Below, piece after piece: positions 17,740 through 27,657 of a stretch of DNA of 64,000 bases. The stretch comes from Gammaproteobacteria bacterium (GTDB taxonomy: Bacteria; Pseudomonadota; Gammaproteobacteria; Pseudomonadales; Cellvibrionaceae). The notes beneath the pieces are model-generated. The model did not search any database, had not been told where the DNA came from, and saw nothing but the letters and a program-made list of their open reading frames with translations. The position numbers and the translations under genes are program-made. How positions within the stretch are numbered: position 1 is the stretch's first letter; every line of letters begins with the position of its first letter. The stretch covers positions 496,001 to 560,000 of the forward strand of contig SEBU01000001.1 of NCBI GenBank assembly GCA_004173475.1, given 5' to 3'.

Positions 17740-19365
17740 TTACAATAACAAACGACGCAGGTCGCCGATAACACCAGTCAAGTAAGTCATAAACCGGCCA
17801 GCATCTGCGCCGTTTACTGCGCGATGATCGTAAGACAATGACAATGGCAACATATTGCGCGGAATAAATTCTTTGCCATTCCAAACAGGTTTCATCTGCG
17901 CACGTGATACACCGAGAATACCAACTTCGGTAGGAGCGCTAACCATTGGAGTAAAGCCGTTACCGCCCATCGCCCCAAGGCTGGAAATGGTAAAACAACC
18001 ACCTTGCATTTCTGCTGGAGTCAATTTGCCATCGCGCGCTTTTTTGGCAAGTACGTTGATTTCATCTGCCAGCTCAAACAAACCTTTTTTATCGGCGTTT
18101 CGCACAACAGGAACCAACAAACCGTTTGGCGTATCTACTGCGATACCAATGTGGACAAACTTTTTGTGCACAATACTTTCATTGTCTTGATGCACAGAAA
18201 CGTTGAAAGAAGGCTCCGCAACCAAAGCTGCGGCAACTGCTTTCACGATAAATGGCAAGGGAGTCAATTTGCTACCGCGTTTTTCAGCTTCAGCTTTCAT
18301 GCTGTTACGGAAAACTTCGAGATCAGTAATGTCAGCATCGTCAAATTGCGTAATGCGCGGAACATTCAACCAACTACGGGTCATTGCATCAGCAGTAAGC
18401 TTTTTGATTTTACTCATTTTGACGATTTCAACTTCGCCAAACTTGGAGTAATCGATTACCGGCAATACTGGAATACCTGAGCCGCCACCAAGAGACGCAC
18501 CAGACTGAGCTGCCTGAACGATAGGTTTAACGTAGTTGCGTACGTCGTCTTTCAAAAGCCGACTACGTGGACCAGAACCGCTTACCTTGCCGAGATCCAC
18601 ACCTAATTGACGAGCCAGTTTACGTACGGCTGGACCAGCGTATACATCGCCAGTTTGTACAACTTCTTCTACCGCAGCCGCTTTAGGAGCTGATGTGGCG
18701 GCCGCCGCAACGGGAGCTGATTCAACCTTTGCAGGCGCAGGAGCCGCAGCTGGTGCTGCAGAGACTGGAGCTGAACTGGCAGTAGAAGCGCCACCGGCGC
18801 TGGCCACGATAGCAATGGTTGCACCTTGAGAAACTTTATCACCTACTTTTACAGCGATACTTAATATTTTACCGGCAGTCTCTGCAGGAATTTCCATAGA
18901 CGCTTTGTCAGTTTCCAACACTATCAATGAGTCGCCTTGGGCAACTTCATCACCGACTTTAACGTTAATTTCAATAACTTCTACGCCTTCCGCACCGCCA
19001 ATATCAGGCACAGAAAGAGTTACTTCAGCTGAGGCAGTTGGTGTCAGCGCAGCAGCAGCGACCGGAGCAGCCTTGGTTGGTTCTGGCGAAGCGGCTGGCG
19101 CTGGCGCAGCCGCCTGAGTTGCTGCACCTTCAGCTTCAACATCAATCAAAGCAGTGCCTTCAGATACTTTATCGCCAAGGTTCACTTTAATAGCGACAAC
19201 TTTACCGCCGACACTGGCAGGAATTTCCATTGATGCTTTATCGGTTTCTAGCACGAGAATCGAATCGTTTTCAGCAATCACATCACCTACTTTTACTGAA
19301 ATCTCGATAACTTCAACACCTTCAGCGCCGCCGATGTCGGGGACTTTAATCGTTTGAATTGCCAC
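17740..19365 (-). CDS. aceF: Pyruvate dehydrogenase complex E2, dihydrolipoamide acetyltransferase
   Basis: Forms the core of the pyruvate dehydrogenase complex and transfers acetyl groups from lipoyl arms to CoA. The 541 residues hold two lipoyl domains (lysines K43 and K154, both in ETDKASMEIP), joined by Ala/Pro-rich mobile linkers. An E3/E1-binding domain follows at about 245-280 (AGPAVRKLARQLGVDL.KVSGSGPRSRLLKDDV), then the acetyltransferase catalytic domain with the active-site His in SYDHRAVNGADAGRF. Two lipoyl domains rather than the three of E. coli is a known variation. It lies downstream of aceE with a 119-base gap that contains a strong hairpin. No lpd follows; E3 must be encoded elsewhere. 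Confidence 0.96.
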   Translation of the reverse strand: MAIQTIKVPDIGGAEGVEVIEISVKVGDVIAENDSILVLETDKASMEIPASVGGKVVAIKVNLGDKVSEGTALIDVEAEGAATQAAAPAPAASPEPTKAAPVAAAALTPTASAEVTLSVPDIGGAEGVEVIEINVKVGDEVAQGDSLIVLETDKASMEIPAETAGKILSIAVKVGDKVSQGATIAIVASAGGASTASSAPVSAAPAAAPAPAKVESAPVAAAATSAPKAAAVEEVVQTGDVYAGPAVRKLARQLGVDLGKVSGSGPRSRLLKDDVRNYVKPIVQAAQSGASLGGGSGIPVLPVIDYSKFGEVEIVKMSKIKKLTADAMTRSWLNVPRITQFDDADITDLEVFRNSMKAEAEKRGSKLTPLPFIVKAVAAALVAEPSFNVSVHQDNESIVHKKFVHIGIAVDTPNGLLVPVVRNADKKGLFELADEINVLAKKARDGKLTPAEMQGGCFTISSLGAMGGNGFTPMVSAPTEVGILGVSRAQMKPVWNGKEFIPRNMLPLSLSYDHRAVNGADAGRFMTYLTGVIGDLRRLLL

Positions 19366-19453
19366 TGTTTATCCTCATTAAAATGTGCTTTTTATAGAAA
19401 GCATTTTATCAATCTCAATGCATTCAATGCTAATGCGCCGCTCTGAATACAAG

Positions 19454-19478
19454 GCCGCCCTCCTTTTGGGAGGGCGGC
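19454..19478 (-). promoter_or_regulatory. Intercistronic GC hairpin between aceE and aceF
   Basis: A perfect 10-bp GC stem (19454-19463 with 19469-19478) lies a few bases after the aceE stop and has no following T run. This suggests an mRNA processing or stabilising structure, or a weak attenuator, rather than a full terminator. Confidence 0.55.
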
Positions 19479-19484
19479 TCTGGT

Positions 19485-22136
19485 TTAAACACTCATTGGA
19501 TCTGCTTTGGCAGGATCAATGTTGAACTTTTTAATTGCCTTGGCAACCACATCGGCTTTAATTTTGCCTTGATCGGCCAAAGATTTGAGCGCAGCCACTA
19601 CGACGAAGTAACGGTTGACCTCAAAGAAATGACGCAATTGGGTACGAGTATCGCTGCGGCCAAAACCTTCAGTCCCTAAGACCGTGTAGGTACCTGGAAC
19701 ATATGCACGAAGCTGCTCGGAATAAGTTTTCAAGTTGTCGGTAGCGATCACAAATGGGCCATCGCGGCCTTCCAACTGCTGGGTAATATAGGGTTTACGT
19801 GCAGCCGACGTAGGGTTCAGCATATTCCAACGGGTTGCACGCTGACCGTCGCGGGTCAGTTCGTTCACGCTAGTTACGCTCCACACATCCGCTTCAACAT
19901 CGAAGTCTTTACGAAGAATTTCAGCGGCAAAACGCACTTCTCGCAAAATAGTACCGGCTCCCATCAACTGAACACGGTTTTTAGCTTTACCCATGCCCTG
20001 CTCCAACAGATACATACCTTTAACGATACCTTGTTCAGAACCCGCTGGCATATCCGGGTGCTGGTAGTTTTCGTTCATTAAAGAAATGTAATAGAACACG
20101 TTCTCTTTATCCTGGTACATGCGCTTGATGCCGTCCTGAATAATCACGGCGAGTTCGTAGGCGTAAGTCGGGTCATAGGTACGGCAATTGGGAATAGTGT
20201 TTGCCATCACGTGGCTATGACCATCCTGGTGCTGTAAACCTTCGCCATTCAGGGTAGTGCGGCCAGCAGTTGCACCCAAAAGGAAGCCACGTGCTTGCGA
20301 ATCACCCGCTGCCCACGCCAAATCCCCAATACGTTGGAAACCAAACATAGAATAGTAAATGTAGAAGGGAATCATCGGCACACGATAGTTACTGTAGGCA
20401 GTTGCCGCAGCAATCCACGAAGCCATAGAGCCAGCTTCGTTAATACCTTCCTCCAAAATCTGGCCAGTGGCCGATTCGTGGTAGGACATCATTTGACCAG
20501 CATCATGTGGCGTATATTTTTGACCTTCAGATGAATATATACCGATAGTTTTAAACATACCTTCCATACCAAAAGTACGGGCTTCATCAGGCACAATTGG
20601 AACGATTTGCTTGCCGATTTGCTTGTCTTTAACCAGTGAAGACAGGATGCGCACGAAACTCATGGTGGTAGAAATTTCGCGTTCGCCAGTGCTCTTCAAT
20701 TGCGCAGCAAAAGCTTCAAGAGCTGGTGCAACAACCGGATCAAAATCCGCTTTGCGCGATGGCAAATAGCCTTTCAAGGTATTACGGCGCGAGCGCATGT
20801 ATTGCATTTCCGGACTATCTTCCGTTGGACGATAGTAGGGAAGCGCAGCCAAATCTTCATCTTTGATTGGCAATTCAAAACGGTCGCGGAATTTCTTAAG
20901 ATCTTCTACAGCCAATGACTTTGCAGAGTGGGTTTTATTAATCGCTTCACCCGACGAACCCATGCCATAACCTTTAACAGTTTGCGCGAGGATTACAGTT
21001 GGCTGGCCTTTGGTATGAACGGCATTGTGGTAGGCGTTATACACCTTCTTAACATCGTGGCCACCGCGTGCGAGGTACAGGATGTCTTGATCGCTCATAT
21101 CGCTAACAAGTTCTAACAATTCCGGATATTTGCCGAAGAAATGTTCACGAGTGTATGCACCGCCGTTAGCTTTATAGTTTTGCATCTCGCCATCGACAAC
21201 TTCGTCCATGCGCTTTTGCAGCAGACCGGTTTTATCTTTCTCCAGCAGACGATCCCAACCAGCGCCCCAGAGAACTTTAACTACGTTCCAGCCAGCGCCA
21301 CGGAATACACCTTCAAGCTCTTGCACGATTTTGCCGTTGCCACGTACCGGGCCGTCCAAACGTTGCAAGTTACAGTTGATCACGAAAATTAGATTGTCGA
21401 GCTTTTCACGAGCCGCGAGCGATATCGCGCCTAAGCTTTCTGGCTCATCGCATTCGCCATCGCCGAGGAATGCCCAGACTTTACGGTCGCTCACTGGCGT
21501 CAAGCCACGTGCTTCCATATAACGGTTAAAACGCGCTTGATAGATAGCCTTGATAGGACCTAAGCCCATAGATACGGTTGGGAATTGCCAGTAGTCCGGC
21601 ATCAACCACGGGTGTGGATATGATGACAAACCACCGCCATTTACTTCACGGCGGAAATTATCCAAATGTGTTTCGTTCAAACGCCCTTCTACGTAAGAGC
21701 GTGCATACATTCCAGGAGATACATGACCCTGGAAATAAACCAGATCGCCAGGAACATCGCCATCGTTACCACGGAAGAAATTATTAAACGCTACGTCATA
21801 TAAGGTAGCGGAGGATGCAAATGAAGCGATGTGACCGCCCAAGCCTTCGTCGTTATCATTAGCCTTCATTACCATGGCCATAGCGTTCCAGCGAATAATT
21901 GAGCGAATTTTACGCTCCATTTTCAAATCACCGGGGTAATCAACTTCTTTATCAACAGGGATGGTATTGCGGTAGGGAGTACGAATAGATGAAGGCTGCT
22001 CAATGCCTTGGTTAACCGCAGATTCAGACAGAGTCTTTAACAATTCGGCTGCGCGGTCTTTACCGGCATGCCGCACCACTGACTTTAAGGCATCCAGCCA
22101 CTCTTTGGTTTCAATAGCATCGATATCTTGTAGCAT
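19485..22136 (-). CDS. aceE: Pyruvate dehydrogenase complex E1 component (homodimeric type)
   Basis: Thiamine-diphosphate-dependent decarboxylation of pyruvate and reductive acetylation of the E2 lipoyl arm. The 883 residues match the homodimeric AceE family. Recognisable parts: RNTIPVDKEVDYPGDLKMERKIRSIIRWNAMAMV at the N-terminus, HVSPGMYARSY, the ThDP motif GDGECDEPESLGA ... NLIFVINCN (about 230-260), AQTVKGYGMG, and the C-terminal SVTSVNELTRDGQRA ... GTEGFGRSDTR. A GAGGAGAT ribosome binding site precedes the ATG. A terminator-like hairpin lies in the 5' leader. Confidence 0.97.
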   Translation of the reverse strand: MLQDIDAIETKEWLDALKSVVRHAGKDRAAELLKTLSESAVNQGIEQPSSIRTPYRNTIPVDKEVDYPGDLKMERKIRSIIRWNAMAMVMKANDNDEGLGGHIASFASSATLYDVAFNNFFRGNDGDVPGDLVYFQGHVSPGMYARSYVEGRLNETHLDNFRREVNGGGLSSYPHPWLMPDYWQFPTVSMGLGPIKAIYQARFNRYMEARGLTPVSDRKVWAFLGDGECDEPESLGAISLAAREKLDNLIFVINCNLQRLDGPVRGNGKIVQELEGVFRGAGWNVVKVLWGAGWDRLLEKDKTGLLQKRMDEVVDGEMQNYKANGGAYTREHFFGKYPELLELVSDMSDQDILYLARGGHDVKKVYNAYHNAVHTKGQPTVILAQTVKGYGMGSSGEAINKTHSAKSLAVEDLKKFRDRFELPIKDEDLAALPYYRPTEDSPEMQYMRSRRNTLKGYLPSRKADFDPVVAPALEAFAAQLKSTGEREISTTMSFVRILSSLVKDKQIGKQIVPIVPDEARTFGMEGMFKTIGIYSSEGQKYTPHDAGQMMSYHESATGQILEEGINEAGSMASWIAAATAYSNYRVPMIPFYIYYSMFGFQRIGDLAWAAGDSQARGFLLGATAGRTTLNGEGLQHQDGHSHVMANTIPNCRTYDPTYAYELAVIIQDGIKRMYQDKENVFYYISLMNENYQHPDMPAGSEQGIVKGMYLLEQGMGKAKNRVQLMGAGTILREVRFAAEILRKDFDVEADVWSVTSVNELTRDGQRATRWNMLNPTSAARKPYITQQLEGRDGPFVIATDNLKTYSEQLRAYVPGTYTVLGTEGFGRSDTRTQLRHFFEVNRYFVVVAALKSLADQGKIKADVVAKAIKKFNIDPAKADPMSV

Positions 22137-22301
22137 TCAAATCTCCTCAGCTATGCGCTTGTGGCGCATATTTACTTAGCGATAGTGTCTATAGAGAGTA
22201 TCTATATATTAGGAATTTGGAACTTGGGGTATCTGCGCTGGGGTTCCCGTAAATCGTTGATTTAGCTGGGCTAGCGGCAGAGGATTCCTGGTGCTTGTAG
22301 C

Positions 22302-22335
22302 GAAAAAACAGCGAATTTTTACATAAGCGCTGTTT
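22302..22335 (-). terminator. Terminator-like hairpin in the aceE leader
   Basis: On the minus strand, AAACAGCG (22335-22328) pairs with CGCTGTTT (22313-22306) across a 14-base loop and is followed at once by a run of T. It lies about 165 bases upstream of the aceE start, downstream of the M16 gene's own terminator. It could be a transcription attenuator for aceEF or the end of a small RNA. Confidence 0.55.
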
Positions 22336-22494
22336 ATTTACCAGCCCTCCATATTTTGGTGGGTGATGCACTAGGCACAATAAAGGTGCAAAAAAGAGAA
22401 AAATAAAAGCAATTATGCAAAATAAACTCTAATTTTTGACACTTAAATTAGGGCTCGCATTATTACCTAATTTTTTTGAATTCTCCAAGCAATA

Positions 22495-22529
22495 AAATTA
22501 AAAAAATGGCTTAAAATGCACCATTTTTT
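22495..22529 (-). terminator. Rho-independent terminator after the M16 peptidase gene
   Basis: A stem AAAAAATGG/CCATTTTTT (22501-22509 with 22521-22529), 11-base loop, is followed on the minus strand by TAATTTTATT. It begins 5 bases after the peptidase stop. Confidence 0.75.
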
Positions 22530-22533
22530 AGCA

Positions 22534-25413
22534 TTAAGGCTGCAAATATCCTTGTTGGTTTTGCTGGTATTCCGCAACATTTTGAATAACGTCAAAGTCT
22601 TTTTGGTTTTCGAACTTTTCCGTACTTAACCAAAGTCGACGATTTTTTTGTAAAAAAGCCGTCTCATAATATTTGCGGAGTGTTTCCGGAGTGACTTTGG
22701 TAAGTGCAGCAATTAATTCCTGACGACGTGTAAACTCATAATCATTTAATTGAATGCTATCCCAATAAATTTCTGATTGTTCCGCCAAGGATAATGGTGG
22801 CTCGCGCAATTCAGCCAACAGCGCTGCTTTATTTTCAGCAAAGTTTTCTGTAATTTTTGCAGCAGCACTGCCAAGAAAATTATTTATTTCATCTGCGATT
22901 ACACTAGCGCTGGTGTTTGGAGATTGGACCATAAAGAAACTCCCCTCTAGGTTTCTGATAGGTAATGAAGACGCAGCAACCACATACCCTAATTGTTTCT
23001 CAGTACGCAAATGATTATAAAATTCCGGTTCAAGTATTTGAGTTATTAACTGCATGTGCGCTGTATCATCCACATTCGGTGCCAGTGCTTGTATGTATAG
23101 TTCTACAGCGCGGTCATTGTGTTCAAGCGGATAGATATACAACCAGGATTTATTATCTTTATTGTCGGTACGCAATACCTTCGCCATTTGCGGTAAGCGA
23201 TTGGAATGTTTTTTCAGCAATTGATGCTCGATGATGGCTGAAAGTTTAATTGCATCTTGCGGATATAAATTTCCGTAGAACAGCGCTTCCAGTTTTGCGC
23301 CTCGTAAAATATCGGCCGAGAACTGTTTATATTGTGCGAATGAAGTTCGTTGCAATACATCGATATATTCTTTAACTCCCCAATAAGGCATATATTGTAA
23401 TCGAGCTACTTTTTTTGCGAGCACACCGTAAGGTAAGTTCTTATCTTCGTTATGCCATTCACGGATTAAGTCATCTTTTAGCTTTTCAAATCTCGCTTCT
23501 GAAAAATCCGCCTGTACAATCGCGTTAAGGATTTTATTCATCAACAAGTTTTGTTTATCGGTATAGCCTGCCACGTTGACATCAAAGCCGCGCGCATTTG
23601 CTGAGATGTTAAATGTTAAACCTGCCAGGCTTGCGGGATAGGCGTACTCGTTTAACTGATCCGTTAGCATTGCAGCAAACAATTGAGTGCGAGCAGTGTT
23701 GCCCAGGGAATTATTGAGCGCAGGTAATTTGAAACGGAAATTTAATTCCGCTTTAGGTGAGCGAAATTTTTTGTCCTGTAAAAACCACAGTTTAAATTGC
23801 TCACTATTAACTAGCAGCACAGGAGTATTTTTTGCTGAAGACATCTCCTGAAATGGCAACATCGAAGACGTTTTCACGACCAGGTTTTTGGGAATAAAAA
23901 TATTACGCTCCGGCAACCAAAGCCGTTGGTGGTAGATAGGCTTTAAATCGAGAATATCCGGAATGCCAGGTTTAACACTAAAGTCGGCTTTGTAGAGAGC
24001 GGTTGTACGGGTTGTTGCAACATCCGGGGCGATCGTTGAAATAAAAACATTATCGGGACGCAAGTGAGACAAAGCTTGCTTTATTAAAACGTCGTCAAAT
24101 TGCGTATAGGCGTAGCTGCCCCACAACACATCTACTGCCGCGTAGTCATGCATTGATTGCGATAATTCCGTTACCGAATCTATGGCTGGAAGCTTGTCGT
24201 GAAAACGAAAATTCAAGTCTGCGATTTGTTGCATCTCGGTAAAACGCCATTCCGAAATCCCACGCAAGGATGTAATTTTCAAATAATCAAAAACGGCCGA
24301 TACAATTTGATCTTTTGCTGTTAACCCTTCTTTCGTGAGCTTAATCGAAATACCAAACAAACTATCGTGACGACTCGTATAAAATTCTCCGGCACTCAGC
24401 GATTCAGCCCATCCTAAATTTTTCAGCAGGGCAAGTAGACTACCTGCACCTTCGTTGCCCAAAAGGTTACCCAGATAATATAAAGGTTTGGTCTTATAAT
24501 TATCGGAGTAGTTTGGCACCGGAAATACTAGATTGAGTTGGCGCAATTCCTTGACGGGTTTGATGTTCACGCTGGCAGGCAAAATATTCGGTAAAAATAA
24601 TTTGGGATAGCTGTTCGCTATTACTTTATTTTTATTCGGTATTGCTGCAAAACGAGATTCAACCATTTTTTGCAGGTCATCTAATTTGCGATTGCCGAGT
24701 ACCGCAAGGGTCATTAAGTTAGCGGAATAATTATTCTGGTAAAACGCAATTAAATCATCGCGAATGCTGTGCCCTTCCATATCAGCCAAGCTCTCGAGAC
24801 TGCCTACGGAGAAGTTTGCTGCAGGATGATCAGGATTAAACAGGTTACGATAAACATCCCATTCACGCCTGTCGTCATCATTTATTTTTGCAAGATACTC
24901 TGCATCAACCGCTTTCTTTTCATGGTCAATATACTCTGTGTGAAATAGCGGCGTAATGAAAAACTGCGCAAATCTGTCTAATGCAGGTTCCAGGGAGGAA
25001 TGCTCTATATCAAAAAAATAACTCGTATTTTCTTGTGCCGTGTATGCATTATTTGTCCCTCCGTGCTGACTAATAAAATCCTGATACGCGCCAGCTTCGG
25101 GATATTTTTCCGTCCCTAAGAACAACATATGCTCAAGAAAATGTGCAAGCCCAGGGCGCTCTTTCGGGTTTTGATGGCTTCCAACGTGAACGTTTAGCGC
25201 AGCAGCAGATTTTTCGGCATTGCTGTCTGAAATAAGTAAGACGCGCAAATTATTGCTGAGCGTAAGATAGCGATAGTCCCGATTGTCATTATCACTTTTG
25301 CCAACAGGCAGAATTTTAGTAATGGGAACTTGCTCAGCCTGAACAGCGGCAACCAGAAATAATCCAAGCAGAATTAGCGTATGCCGGAAATAACGAAGAT
25401 TGGATAGTGACAT
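22534..25413 (-). CDS. Periplasmic M16 family zinc peptidase (pitrilysin/insulinase-like)
   Basis: A 959-residue inverzincin: four M16 half-domains in a clam-shell, with catalysis in the first. A signal peptide (about 1-26) is cleaved after VQA. The inverted zinc motif is H91-F-L-E94-H95 with the downstream ligand E172 in KKAVDAEY. Other family motifs are AFNVHVGS-like ALNVHVGSHQNPKERPGLAHF and HGGTNNAYTAQENTSYFFDI. Length and layout match protease III (Ptr) of E. coli and Pseudomonas relatives, which degrade peptides below about 7 kDa in the periplasm. It is not in an obvious operon; a TusA-like gene lies 97 bases upstream on the same strand. Confidence 0.93.
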   Translation of the reverse strand: MSLSNLRYFRHTLILLGLFLVAAVQAEQVPITKILPVGKSDNDNRDYRYLTLSNNLRVLLISDSNAEKSAAALNVHVGSHQNPKERPGLAHFLEHMLFLGTEKYPEAGAYQDFISQHGGTNNAYTAQENTSYFFDIEHSSLEPALDRFAQFFITPLFHTEYIDHEKKAVDAEYLAKINDDDRREWDVYRNLFNPDHPAANFSVGSLESLADMEGHSIRDDLIAFYQNNYSANLMTLAVLGNRKLDDLQKMVESRFAAIPNKNKVIANSYPKLFLPNILPASVNIKPVKELRQLNLVFPVPNYSDNYKTKPLYYLGNLLGNEGAGSLLALLKNLGWAESLSAGEFYTSRHDSLFGISIKLTKEGLTAKDQIVSAVFDYLKITSLRGISEWRFTEMQQIADLNFRFHDKLPAIDSVTELSQSMHDYAAVDVLWGSYAYTQFDDVLIKQALSHLRPDNVFISTIAPDVATTRTTALYKADFSVKPGIPDILDLKPIYHQRLWLPERNIFIPKNLVVKTSSMLPFQEMSSAKNTPVLLVNSEQFKLWFLQDKKFRSPKAELNFRFKLPALNNSLGNTARTQLFAAMLTDQLNEYAYPASLAGLTFNISANARGFDVNVAGYTDKQNLLMNKILNAIVQADFSEARFEKLKDDLIREWHNEDKNLPYGVLAKKVARLQYMPYWGVKEYIDVLQRTSFAQYKQFSADILRGAKLEALFYGNLYPQDAIKLSAIIEHQLLKKHSNRLPQMAKVLRTDNKDNKSWLYIYPLEHNDRAVELYIQALAPNVDDTAHMQLITQILEPEFYNHLRTEKQLGYVVAASSLPIRNLEGSFFMVQSPNTSASVIADEINNFLGSAAAKITENFAENKAALLAELREPPLSLAEQSEIYWDSIQLNDYEFTRRQELIAALTKVTPETLRKYYETAFLQKNRRLWLSTEKFENQKDFDVIQNVAEYQQNQQGYLQP

Positions 25414-25510
25414 CAGAATTTAATTTTCCACATGCAATCAGGGTTTATCATAAAACGCACTCAACTCAATCTCACTCGCATACAACAATATAGGGGTCTC
25501 GAATCAGCAA

Positions 25511-25828
25511 TCAATGTTTCCGAAGAACGAAACAATAATAATTGTCATGAATACAAAAACTTTCCAACACTTGTCCAGTTAGTTGCGCAAAAGACACGAA
25601 ATCCTTTAGCGAGCCAGCATCTGTAGCTAAAACTCGCAGAAGCTCACCTTGCTCCACATTTCGCAGCCCCTGTTTTGCTTTAAGTAAAGGTAATGGGCAT
25701 GCGAGTCCACGCGCATCAACTTCAAGACTTACCGCTAAGCTCAAAGCACCACTCGACTGTATTTCCTGCAAGGCTGCCGGGACACCACTGTCATGATTTT
25801 GATTTGCCAAAATATCCTCGAGCCTCAA
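25511..25828 (-). CDS. TusA-like sulfur-carrier protein
   Basis: About 105 residues with a TusA/SirA/YedF fold: the signature DARGLACPLPLLKAKQGL (active Cys in the CPxP motif, near residue 44) is followed by LLRVLATDAGSLKDF. TusA proteins carry persulfide sulfur or act in redox reactions. The N-terminal 35 residues are not part of the domain. The start is uncertain: the frame opens with TTG at 25828, and an in-frame TTG at 25810 has GAGG 5 bases upstream. No sulfur-metabolism genes are adjacent. Confidence 0.85.
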   Translation of the reverse strand: MRLEDILANQNHDSGVPAALQEIQSSGALSLAVSLEVDARGLACPLPLLKAKQGLRNVEQGELLRVLATDAGSLKDFVSFAQLTGQVLESFCIHDNYYCFVLRKH

Positions 25829-26028
25829 AGGCCGCTAAATTAACGCAGAACGCATATTATTCACAGATTTACCGTCGAACTAATGTGAATTTATACGCTC
25901 AAATCTGTCGCACCTACATAGCCTTTACCCTATAAACCGGCTAGAGTGCGCCCGCCAGAGTCAGGTATCGCAGGCGTGTTCCTGCTCATTTCCCTAGTTC
26001 AATCTGGCTTCAACCATCAGGAGTTTTG

Positions 26029-27462
26029 ATGATTCAAATCATTCGACAGCTTGGTCTAGCCCTTAGCCTATTGGCTTCTGCAACCGCCGCTTTGGCCGAA
26101 GTGGAACTGCCCGTATTAGGCGACACAAGTTCGGCCATGATTTCACCAGTACAAGAGAAAATATTAGGGCAGCGCGCCCTGAAATATTATCGCAGCCAGG
26201 TACCTACGTCGTCAGATCCATTGGTAATTAATTATCTTGAAGATCTGATCGATCGACTTCTGCCCTACAGCCAACTGGAAGATAAGCATATAGATTTAGT
26301 GGTAGTCAGAAACGATACCTTAAACGCCTTTGCGATTCCGGGCGGAATAATAGGCATGCACACTGGTGTATTTAACTACGCTAAAACCGAAAATCAACTG
26401 GCGGCCATTATAAGCCATGAAATGGGGCATATAAGCCAGCGCCATTACGCTCGTCACCTCGAACAACAAAAAAATTCGATGATGCCCATGATCGCGGGCT
26501 TACTCGCGGGCCTTGTGTTGGCGGCAAATAGTAGTGACGGCGGCATGGCCGCAATTATGGCAACCCAAGCTGCTGCCGAAGCAGCAGCTTTACGCTTTAG
26601 CAGGGAGAATGAACAGGAAGCTGACCGAATCGGAATGCAGACAATGTTAGATGCCAAGTTGGACCCCTACGCGGCCTCCGATATGTTTGAAGAAATGTTG
26701 CATGCAACTCGCTCCAGCCGCCGTCCGCCCGAATATCTTTTGACTCACCCGGTGACCGAACGGCGTGTTGCGGATGCCCGTAACCGCGCTATGTCCTATC
26801 CGCGAAAAGCCGTAGAGGACAACATTGAATTCCAGCTTATGCGCTCACGTATCAGGTTCGAGTTGGAGGAAACACCTCAATCGGCAATTAAACGTTTCAA
26901 AAGCGAACTTGATGGAGACAATCCCTCCCCAGACGCAAGCCGTTACGGTCTGGCCATGGCTTATTCTGCGGCGGGGCAGTTCGAGGCTGCGCGCGCAGCG
27001 CTTAAACCATTGTTAGAGAAGGATCCAACGCGCATCACCTACCTCATCATGAGTGCGGATATAGATGTTGCATCGGAGCGTTATAAGCCTGCCCTGGAAT
27101 TGTTGAGTACACAACTTGCGAAGTACCCAGCGAGCTATCCTCTCAATATTCGTTATGCAGAGGCTAGCATGAAAGCCGGGCTCTACAAGCAGAGCGCAGA
27201 GTTGTTGGAACGCTACTCACGCAAGCGAAAAAATGATGACTATTTATGGTATTTGTTAGCTGAAGTTAATGGACTAAATGGCGATATCCTCGGAGTCCAC
27301 GAGGCTCGCGCCGAATACTTTATCGCCAACGGAATTTACGACAAGGCGCAACATCATTTGCGTAATGCGATAAAACTTTCTAAAGGTAACTTCCAACGAA
27401 CATCCATTTTGGAAGAGCGCTTAAAGTATGTTGAGCGGGAAATGCTCGAAATGCGTCAGTAA
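26029..27462 (+). CDS. bepA: M48 family metalloprotease with TPR domain (BepA-like)
   Basis: Periplasmic protease/chaperone that helps LptD and other outer-membrane proteins assemble or degrades stalled ones. The 477 residues begin with a signal peptide (about 1-24, ALAEVELPV). The M48 zinc site is H130-E131-M-G-H134 with the third ligand E197 in NEQEADRIGM. The C-terminal half (about 255-470) is helical TPR-like repeats. The ATG at 26029 is chosen: AGGAG lies 5 bases upstream, while the TTG one codon earlier is not needed. Identity as BepA (YfgC) rests on domain order and length. Confidence 0.9.
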   Translation: MIQIIRQLGLALSLLASATAALAEVELPVLGDTSSAMISPVQEKILGQRALKYYRSQVPTSSDPLVINYLEDLIDRLLPYSQLEDKHIDLVVVRNDTLNAFAIPGGIIGMHTGVFNYAKTENQLAAIISHEMGHISQRHYARHLEQQKNSMMPMIAGLLAGLVLAANSSDGGMAAIMATQAAAEAAALRFSRENEQEADRIGMQTMLDAKLDPYAASDMFEEMLHATRSSRRPPEYLLTHPVTERRVADARNRAMSYPRKAVEDNIEFQLMRSRIRFELEETPQSAIKRFKSELDGDNPSPDASRYGLAMAYSAAGQFEAARAALKPLLEKDPTRITYLIMSADIDVASERYKPALELLSTQLAKYPASYPLNIRYAEASMKAGLYKQSAELLERYSRKRKNDDYLWYLLAEVNGLNGDILGVHEARAEYFIANGIYDKAQHHLRNAIKLSKGNFQRTSILEERLKYVEREMLEMRQ

Positions 27463-27481
27463 ATCGATCAAACCCAAGGAA

Positions 27482-27527
27482 GAGCGAGGCATAATCGACC
27501 AACGCCAGGAAACCTCTTGCCTCGCTC
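27482..27527. repeat. 10-bp inverted repeat after bepA
   Basis: GAGCGAGGCA (27482-27491) and TGCCTCGCTC (27518-27527) form a perfect 10-bp stem with a 26-base loop. It lies 20 bases after bepA with no T run, so it may be a weak terminator or a repeat remnant. Confidence 0.5.
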
Positions 27528-27657
27528 AAACTGCTACAAACTAATTTTTCAACCTGCACCTAAATATGGTAACTTGAGCGCCCATTTTTCCGCTGGCGCT
27601 CAGCTCATTATTAGCTACGCCCTCCTTAATATATGTTCGTTTACCGGAGTTCTGACG

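Larger units (their letters stand above)
22137..22533 (-). other. aceE leader and intergenic region
   Basis: About 400 bases without a gene. It holds, on the minus strand, the terminator of the M16 peptidase gene (22495-22529) and a second terminator-like hairpin (22302-22335) nearer aceE. A possible short open frame (22189-22380) has no ribosome binding site or family match and is not called. No PdhR-type operator was recognised. Confidence 0.5.

Noticed and set aside
22189-22380. Short minus-strand frame in the aceE leader
   Set aside because: No ribosome binding site, no family match, and it runs through a terminator-like hairpin.
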